This document shows, piece by piece, positions 58,501 to 64,000 of a DNA stretch of 64,000 nt. The stretch's first letter is position 1, and every line of letters starts with the position of its first letter. A program made the translations under genes and the position numbers. The notes under the pieces are model-generated. The model made no database searches. It was not told the origin of the DNA and saw only the letters and a program-made list of their open reading frames with translations. Source of the stretch: Frischella perrara. Lineage in GTDB: Bacteria > Pseudomonadota > Gammaproteobacteria > Enterobacterales > Orbaceae. The stretch covers positions 1,303,192 through 1,367,191 of the forward strand of contig NZ_CP009056.1 in NCBI RefSeq assembly GCF_000807275.1, in the 5' to 3' direction.

Positions 58501-61500
58501 TAAGCTATATTAAACGGGATAGCAAACGTTTACTTAATCTCATAGCGATAAATCCAGCGCTAGATCAAATTACACTAGATAGTCTCAAACTCGTTACCCT
58601 TGAGAAAAAATATCTTTCAGTGTTAGTTAAACAGCCTTCAGGTGTTTATAAGTATGAATCAAAACAAAAAGATGTATTAATTTCACAAGTCCCTTTTGAA
58701 ATTGATAATAAAGGAACTGTTTATCAAATTCCAACTCAAACCCCGGGTAACTATATTCTTCAATTGTTAAATAACAAAAATCAAGTAATTTATCAAACCG
58801 AATATACAGTTGCAGGATCAGCAAATGTAACACGTTCATTAGATCGTAACAGTGAATTAATGTTAAAAATTGACGCTAATCAATATAAACCGGGTCAAGA
58901 TATAGAAATAGCAATAACGGCACCTTATACCGGAAGTGGAATCATCACTATAGAAAGGGATAAGGTTTATGCTTGGAAATGGTTTAAAACCGATACGACA
59001 AGTTCAGTACAAAAAATCACTTTACCTAAAGAAGTGGAAGGAAATGCCTATATCAATGTGCAGTTTGTTCGTGATCCAAATTCAGAAGAAATATTCATGA
59101 GCCCACTTAGTTATGGTGTTGTTCCATTTAAGGTTTCAGATGATAAATTTGTAGAGAAGGTAACATTAGAAACACCGAAATTAATCAAACCTGGAGATAC
59201 GATTCCAATTACGATTAAAACTAATAGCAAACAACGTGTCGCAGTTTTCGCAGTTGATGAAGGTATATTACAAGTTGCTGGCTATCAGTTAAAAAATCCA
59301 ATTAAAGAGTTTATGCGTAAAAAAGCTTTATCAGTAAGAACGGATCAGATTTTAGATCTTATCTTACCGGAATATAAACGCCTACTTACTTTATCTGCAC
59401 CAGGTGGTGATCTAGAAAGTGCTAGCGCAAATGATAAAATTGATGCTCATTTGAATCCATTTAAACGTAAGACGGATGAACCTGTTACCTACTGGTCAGG
59501 AATTATAGACGTTAATGGTGAAAAACAACTGAATTACACAGTTCCAGAGTTTTTCAGTGGAAAAATTAGAGTGATGGCAGTGACGGTCGGTAAAAAAACA
59601 ATGGGCGTTGCACAAACGGCTACTACAGTTCGTAATGACTTTGTATTAAGCCCTAATGTACCTTATTTCGTCACGCCAAACGATGAATTTGAAATAAGTT
59701 TATTAGTTGCAAATAATATTACTGAAATTGGTAATGAAGAAATTCCAATTGAAGTTAAGCTAACAACAACGCCACATCTAACTGTTTTAGATGAGCCAAT
59801 GAAAACCGTCAAGTTAGCGTCAATGAAAGAAGGTACTTTAAGTTTCCGTTTAAAAGCAACCGAACAACTAGGTAGTGGTGATTTACTCTTTACTGCAACT
59901 TATAAAGATAAAACGATAACAAGACAAGTCAGTACTTCTGTTCGTCCGGTAAATCCTTATCGAATAAAAACCATTATGGGACGAATGGATGGTAAAACAC
60001 AAACTTTTTCTGGGTTTAGACAAATGTATCCAGAATTTAATGAACAGAATGCTGGCGTCTCTTATTCTCCAATGATCTTAGTTAAAGGTCTTACCGAATA
60101 CCTAGATGATTATGAATATTTCTGTTCTGAACAGATTGTTAGTCGTGCTTTACCACTGGTGATTGGCAATAAATATCCTGATTTTAATTTGATCACCGAT
60201 AAAACAATACCATTTAACGGAGTAATGCAAAAACTACAAAGTCGTCAAAATAGTGGCGGTGCAATTGGTTTATGGTATTCAACATATAATGTTGATCCAT
60301 TTATTACACTTTACACGGTTCATTTCCTACTTGAAGCAAAAGATGCTGGATTAGTGATACCAAAAGATCTACTAGAAAATGCAAATAAATATGTTAAATT
60401 AGTTGCTGCTGGAAGTTTAACTGATAGTTACAACTTACGATTACGAGCTTATGCAATTTATTTGCTAACTAGACAAAATATCATTACAACCAATCAGATT
60501 GCTTCAATCGTTGAGGATTTAAATCATAACTATAAATCATGGACAACAGATCTTACGGCATTGTATTTAGCATCATCATACAAAATGCTGAAAATGGACA
60601 AACAAGCAGATAAACTTTTAAAACCGATTTGGAAGGATCTGTCCAAAGCCTATGATAAAGCATGGTGGAATCACAATTATTATGATCCATTAGTTATTGA
60701 TGCTGGAAAAATCTATTTAATTGCAAAACATTTTGATAATAAAATCAATGACATTCCTGCTCAAGCTATTGAGAATATGACATTAATGCTGAATGAGGAA
60801 CGCTATACTACGCAATCGGCTGCCATGACTATGTTGGCTTTAGATAGTTATAATTCTGCAATTAAAGCTCATGAGTTAGATGAAAACGATCTAACCGTAA
60901 CAACAAAGTCTAAAGATCAAGAGGCAAAAATTGCAACTATCGCTAAATTGAAAAACTTGTTAGCTAAAGGTAAATTCAATAATTCGGTAGAGTCTATTAG
61001 CTTCCACAACGCTAAAAATTTGCCTGCATGGTATTCAATATCGCAGAAAGGCTTTGATCGTTCAATTCAACAAGAACCAATTAATAAAGGGCTTGAAATT
61101 TACCGTGAATTTACAGATAACGATGGTAAGCAAATTGATACGGTGAAATTAGGTGATACTATTAATGTAACCGTCAGAATCCGTTCATTATCTAAAGAAG
61201 GATTAACTAACATTGCAATTGTTGATATGCTACCAGGTGGTTTTGAAGTTGTTCAACAAAAAGCAATTAATAATCATGCCGAATCTGAAAACGATGAACA
61301 AAGTGATGAGAGTGAAGATAATAATTATGATTCTGGAGAACAGTGGATATCACCAATTGCCACCGGTAAATATACTTGGTATCCAGAATATACAGATGTT
61401 AGAGAAGATCGCGTCATTATTTATGGTTCGACTATGGATGATCATATACAAACATTTAATTATCAGATAAAAGCTACCAATATTGGCGAGTACGCTGTTC

Positions 61501-61586
61501 CTCCAGCTTATGGTGAAGCAATGTATGATCGAGATATTCAAGCTGTATCTAAAGGTGGAAATAAGATTATTATTGAACCTCGTTAA
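55545..61586 (+). CDS. yfhM: Bacterial alpha-2-macroglobulin (thioester protease trap), membrane-anchored
   Basis: A 2013-residue protein of the bacterial A2M family, thought to trap foreign proteases in the periplasm. The thioester motif C-x-E-Q is CSEQ at about 1527-1530 (nt 60123 on). The MG2-like domains, bait region and thioester domain follow in order (GELHAHLFSDRGIYRPGDTFHIG, then AVFAVDEGILQVAGYQ, then PEFFSGKIRVMAV). Unlike E. coli YfhM, which is a lipoprotein of about 1650 residues, it has no lipobox but two hydrophobic N-terminal segments (about 15-45 and 73-98). I chose the ATG at 55545, with AAGGA five bases upstream; an ATG at 55530 is in frame. pbpC follows, as in E. coli. Confidence 0.9.
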   Translation: MDIIRFILRLPYRIFCICLEAIIYFAFFLLIVLRSILWFISPIIGQVNWSIPKWYPRVKDIYQASIKRLNNYSMIIGSVVIFGIIAYFSGNYAYHWYLNRPKPIEPAPVIVNTYGISYYAPEESGTFNNNNPNESYLKIRFTGHTRSPAPIDKIGKEITEGIQISPEIKGTWRWHDDENILFKPEQPWPIGETYTVKLDDSKLLDANNLIRKKDNIFTFKTNGFSYGFISSEFYQNPIDLDEKQGIYEIKFSHPVDPSTFEKKLKLSLFEISNEKYQPNKFVQNVNFTIDYNKDKTRAYIKSDKLEFADMDRYLSLTIAKGVTSSIGGFPTTSETRKDISIPNKYNLSIYSTNISIVELSNNEMRQIITITLDYNVKARDLQKALSIWQLPDPKAKYSEEYYDKIDNTYKTKYFIDKAILDKSKRLTTKYIETDDNRTYQNQFSFEINGDQRQQIFLTIDPSLTSEGGYTFKNKYEKLMRISEYNKLLNFAASGSLLSLSGDKKIPVVSRNVNQIKLELKRVIPSQLQHLVYDNESDFSYMNFEYYNSDNFVEKYSIIKDVKGKSGAIQYSDFDITPYLNKDVKENEANHGVFLLNLYAKKDNVKKGEEPYDYYNSRFILVTDLGIINKKSLDGSYDLFVQSINSGLPVNGAKVSILGANGIEITSSITDNTGHVHFAPLSDYYKGIKPLLFLIEKDKDMSFLPISKGYRNHDRQLNYSRFDVDGQYETIDRGELHAHLFSDRGIYRPGDTFHIGMIIKAEDWTKSLNGIKLVADIYDAKYNIVATKKIKLDEYGFNEISFKTEESSPTGQWYVYLYIDNVKKDSEYDDRDYLGSTSVIIREFEPDKTKVTAQIVTENKQGWVNQSDIIAKVTAKNLFGTPAQDRRVESKLYLQPTRFSFKKYEDYQFYQVSNNRNNFKIELEDNYTNEEGIADIDLHIEDFEGQYEAKFLTDVFEPNSGRSVAATDSILISASDYLVGAKPDGRLSYIKRDSKRLLNLIAINPALDQITLDSLKLVTLEKKYLSVLVKQPSGVYKYESKQKDVLISQVPFEIDNKGTVYQIPTQTPGNYILQLLNNKNQVIYQTEYTVAGSANVTRSLDRNSELMLKIDANQYKPGQDIEIAITAPYTGSGIITIERDKVYAWKWFKTDTTSSVQKITLPKEVEGNAYINVQFVRDPNSEEIFMSPLSYGVVPFKVSDDKFVEKVTLETPKLIKPGDTIPITIKTNSKQRVAVFAVDEGILQVAGYQLKNPIKEFMRKKALSVRTDQILDLILPEYKRLLTLSAPGGDLESASANDKIDAHLNPFKRKTDEPVTYWSGIIDVNGEKQLNYTVPEFFSGKIRVMAVTVGKKTMGVAQTATTVRNDFVLSPNVPYFVTPNDEFEISLLVANNITEIGNEEIPIEVKLTTTPHLTVLDEPMKTVKLASMKEGTLSFRLKATEQLGSGDLLFTATYKDKTITRQVSTSVRPVNPYRIKTIMGRMDGKTQTFSGFRQMYPEFNEQNAGVSYSPMILVKGLTEYLDDYEYFCSEQIVSRALPLVIGNKYPDFNLITDKTIPFNGVMQKLQSRQNSGGAIGLWYSTYNVDPFITLYTVHFLLEAKDAGLVIPKDLLENANKYVKLVAAGSLTDSYNLRLRAYAIYLLTRQNIITTNQIASIVEDLNHNYKSWTTDLTALYLASSYKMLKMDKQADKLLKPIWKDLSKAYDKAWWNHNYYDPLVIDAGKIYLIAKHFDNKINDIPAQAIENMTLMLNEERYTTQSAAMTMLALDSYNSAIKAHELDENDLTVTTKSKDQEAKIATIAKLKNLLAKGKFNNSVESISFHNAKNLPAWYSISQKGFDRSIQQEPINKGLEIYREFTDNDGKQIDTVKLGDTINVTVRIRSLSKEGLTNIAIVDMLPGGFEVVQQKAINNHAESENDEQSDESEDNNYDSGEQWISPIATGKYTWYPEYTDVREDRVIIYGSTMDDHIQTFNYQIKATNIGEYAVPPAYGEAMYDRDIQAVSKGGNKIIIEPR

Positions 61587-61596
61587 TTAACCACTG

Positions 61597-61630
61597 GCAG
61601 AGGGTAAACGCCTTCCCTCTGCTATTTTGT
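61597..61630 (+). terminator. Hairpin between yfhM and pbpC
   Basis: Stem GCAGAGGG / CCCTCTGC with a 10-base loop and a poor T-tract (TATTTTG). As pbpC starts about 66 bp later on the same strand, this may let part of the transcription through. Confidence 0.55.
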
Positions 61631-61695
61631 ATTTATTGCATGATTACTAACATTAATTTTTTAGTGTTATATCATTACTGGTGTAACTTAATAAA

Positions 61696-64000
61696 ATGGT
61701 AAAACAACTTAAGTATATTGGGAATATTATTGTTATTCTTATTATCCTTTCTTTAATCGTCATTGCCTTTCGTTTAACCCCTAACCCACCGTTAAACCAA
61801 TCGCTAAATTTTTCCACTATTTTGTATGATGAAAAAGACCAATTATTGCGCATAACGTTAGCAAACGACCAACAATATCGAACATGGACACCACTGGAAA
61901 AAATTTCTCCACACATCATTAATAGTCTTCTATTACATGAGGATCAATGGTTTTATTATCATGTTGGATTTAATCCGGTTAGTTTGATTAGGGCATTTTG
62001 GGCAACCTATATTGGTGGTGGTAATCGACAAGGAGCATCGACTATCACTATGCAACTGGCACGTATGCATTGGAAAATCAATACTAAAACAATAGATGGT
62101 AAATTACTGCAAATATTTAGAGCTATTGAATTAGAGTTAAAATACTCTAAACATGACATTTTAGAAGCCTATCTTAATTATGCTCCTTTCGGTCGTAATA
62201 TTGAAAGTATTGGTGCTGCATCGTTAATTTATTTTGATAAAACGCCTGATAGAGTTAACTTACCCGAAGCGTTAACGTTGACAGTTCTTCCTCAATCGCC
62301 TACTTATCGTATAGACAAGGAAAAAGGCATTGCAGGAAAAGCATTAGTTAATGCTAGGCAACGATTATTTGAACGTTGGCAAGAACATTATGAAACCGAA
62401 GAAAATATAGCGGTGCTATTTGATTTACCACTAATAATGCGTCAACCAGAACAATTACCGTTCATCGCCCCCCATTTCACCAACCAAATACTTCAACAAC
62501 AAATTCAAAAACCAAATACTGAACAAAACGTCATTAAAACTACATTAAAAATAGATCTACAAACAATTATTGAACAGCAAGTCAGGGCATTTATTGAACG
62601 CAATAAAACAAAAGGGATTCATAACACATCTGTGTTATTAGTTGATAACAACACAATGGAGGTGAAAGCATTACTTGGATCTGCCGATTATTTTAATCGT
62701 AGCATTCAAGGACAAGTTAACGGAACTGATGCTAAACGTTCACCCGGCTCAACATTAAAACCTTTTATCTATGCCTTAGGTATGGATCAAAGTATCATTC
62801 ATCCTAAAACAGTATTAAAAGATGTCGCAACAGATTTTGGATTTTATACGCCAGAGAATTTTGATCACCATTTTAAAGGTCCTATCTCTGTTACCGATGC
62901 ACTCATTCACAGTCGTAACATTCCTGCGGTATATGTTGCCGGTAAATTAAAAAAACCTTCATTTTATCAATTCTTAAAACAAGCTCATATTCGCGAGATG
63001 AACACAGAAGATCATTATGGTTTAGCTTTAGTTCTTGGCGGAGGTGAAGTGACAGCCCAAGAATTAGCAACACTATATGCAATGTTAGCGAATCAAGGTA
63101 TTTGGCAACCGTTAAGAATGACAAGAAATACCGATAGCCAACCACCTTTAAGTCAGCGTTTGTTGAGTCCTGAAGCGAGTTTCATGACATTAGATATGTT
63201 GTTAAAAAACACTCGCACTGAAGATATTTTAGCAAAAAAACAGCAATCTTTAACACCTATATATTGGAAAACAGGCACATCTTGGGGATTTCGAGATGCT
63301 TGGACAGCGGGTGGATTTAATAATTATACTCTTATTGTTTGGATGGGTAATTTTGACGGGCATAGCAATAATGCTTTTGTTGGTGCTAATGCCGCAGCTC
63401 CCCTATTTTTCAATATTATTGATTCAATAACTGCTTATTATCCTAATCAGAAAGGTTATCAAAACCCAATTCCACCTAACTTAACGCAAGTCGATATTTG
63501 TTTACCGAGTGGGAATTTAGTCACACAATGGTGTAAGATAAAGGGTAAAACGTGGTTTATACCAGGAGTATCACCGATTAATATCGATACAGTTTATCGT
63601 CCTGTTGTAATTGATAATAAAACGAATAAAGTTGCTTGTCCTCCTTTCAATCCGAAGGATACGCATGTAGAAGTTTATGAATATTGGTCTTCAGACTTAG
63701 TTAAAGTATTTGCTAAAGCGGGAATTCCCAAAAAAACACCACCTAATAGTGCACATTGTGAAACAACACAAAATTATATTGGTTCTCCTCCCCGAATTAC
63801 TTCACCATTAAAAAACGTTGTTTATAAATTAAGGTTAAGTAATAAAGAAAATGAGAAAATTGTGCTAAATGCCATTGCAGATGGTGAGGTTAAGAAATTA
63901 TATTGGTTTGTCGATAAAAATTTTCTTGGTAGTAGTTCAGTTGAAAATACACTGGATTGGGTTCCTAGTAAAAGTGGCATTTACAAAATATCTGTAATTG
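61696..64000 (+). CDS. pbpC: Penicillin-binding protein 1C (partial, runs off the right edge)
   Basis: Bifunctional peptidoglycan enzyme. The frame is open from the ATG at 61696 to the window end (768 codons, 3' end missing). A membrane anchor lies at 7-26. The glycosyltransferase domain (GT51) has catalytic Glu82 in LLHEDQWFYYHVGF and RQGASTITMQLAR. The transpeptidase domain has Ser352-x2-Lys355 in RSPGSTLKPF, the HSRN motif and KTGTS in WKTGTSWGFRD. A C-terminal BiPBP-type domain begins near SPPRITSPLKNVVY. Paired with the A2M gene, as in E. coli, in line with the idea that PbpC repairs the wall where A2M meets attackers. Confidence 0.94.
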   Translation, partial: MVKQLKYIGNIIVILIILSLIVIAFRLTPNPPLNQSLNFSTILYDEKDQLLRITLANDQQYRTWTPLEKISPHIINSLLLHEDQWFYYHVGFNPVSLIRAFWATYIGGGNRQGASTITMQLARMHWKINTKTIDGKLLQIFRAIELELKYSKHDILEAYLNYAPFGRNIESIGAASLIYFDKTPDRVNLPEALTLTVLPQSPTYRIDKEKGIAGKALVNARQRLFERWQEHYETEENIAVLFDLPLIMRQPEQLPFIAPHFTNQILQQQIQKPNTEQNVIKTTLKIDLQTIIEQQVRAFIERNKTKGIHNTSVLLVDNNTMEVKALLGSADYFNRSIQGQVNGTDAKRSPGSTLKPFIYALGMDQSIIHPKTVLKDVATDFGFYTPENFDHHFKGPISVTDALIHSRNIPAVYVAGKLKKPSFYQFLKQAHIREMNTEDHYGLALVLGGGEVTAQELATLYAMLANQGIWQPLRMTRNTDSQPPLSQRLLSPEASFMTLDMLLKNTRTEDILAKKQQSLTPIYWKTGTSWGFRDAWTAGGFNNYTLIVWMGNFDGHSNNAFVGANAAAPLFFNIIDSITAYYPNQKGYQNPIPPNLTQVDICLPSGNLVTQWCKIKGKTWFIPGVSPINIDTVYRPVVIDNKTNKVACPPFNPKDTHVEVYEYWSSDLVKVFAKAGIPKKTPPNSAHCETTQNYIGSPPRITSPLKNVVYKLRLSNKENEKIVLNAIADGEVKKLYWFVDKNFLGSSSVENTLDWVPSKSGIYKISVI

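Noticed and set aside
61653-61919. Short minus-strand open frame overlapping the pbpC start.
   Set aside because: It lies opposite the well-conserved PbpC N-terminus and has no family features.

Overview
This is an A+T-rich chromosome segment from a gammaproteobacterium. Most proteins read as close relatives of Enterobacterales/Pasteurellales proteins (ValS, YbiT, PykF, Mfd, HrpA, CmoB, LolCDE, LptFG). The base composition, small intergenic gaps and gene mix would fit a host-associated lineage such as Orbaceae (Gilliamella-like), but the family is my inference.

Layout. 1-7 kb: end of photolyase phrB, fabV enoyl-ACP reductase, yddG exporter, ybiT ABC-F ATPase, and a metNIQ methionine importer. 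7.5-14.6 kb: a class I glutamine amidotransferase; an operon on the minus strand joining a three-domain fused amino-acid ABC transporter, an L-ATC-hydrolase family protein and a Zn-dependent carbamoylase/amidohydrolase (a probable thiazoline-to-cysteine route); a ChbG-type deacetylase; and an unknown lipoprotein. 15-23.6 kb: tRNA-Leu(CAA), lptG/lptF divergent from pepA-holC-DUF3597-valS, an arrangement also seen in E. coli. 24-27.1 kb: yghA, then the most unusual region of the window. 27.3-35.6 kb: an FNR-family regulator, ydgH, hrpA, hslJ and pykF. 35.8-43 kb: ppk-ppx-hns and lolCDE. 43-64 kb: mfd, two tandem DUF945 genes, ribE, crcB, rnd, a membrane metallophosphoesterase, cmoA-cmoB, a 2-kilo-residue alpha-2-macroglobulin and the start of pbpC.

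The terminus element. A 776-bp inverted repeat (24682-25457 and 26354-27129) flanks an 896-bp core. Each arm carries a 28-bp chromosome-dimer-resolution site (dif) whose last 24 bases match E. coli dif as I remember it. The two dif sites therefore face each other in inverted orientation about 1.5 kb apart. The right arm ends inside a 60-codon copy of the yghA 3' end. The core holds a YbjQ-like small gene, a small gene broken at two poly-A tracts, and a 121-nt segment (26244-26364) made of two opposed dif-like sites around nested hairpins. That segment has the design of the folded single-stranded attP of CTX-type filamentous phages. I read the locus as a Xer-exploiting mobile element, or its remnant, at the replication terminus. 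The neighbours hrpA, fnr, ydgH, yddG, pykF, ribE, rnd, cmoAB and mfd/lolCDE lie in the terminus half of the E. coli chromosome, which agrees with a terminus location.

Elsewhere the content is mainly housekeeping: envelope biogenesis (LptFG, LolCDE, PbpC, A2M), translation and tRNA modification (ValS, CmoAB, tRNA-Leu, YbiT), phosphate storage (Ppk/Ppx) and repair (Mfd, PhrB). A 13-bp palindrome GTGAC-N3-GTCAC recurs six times in the window, three times between genes.
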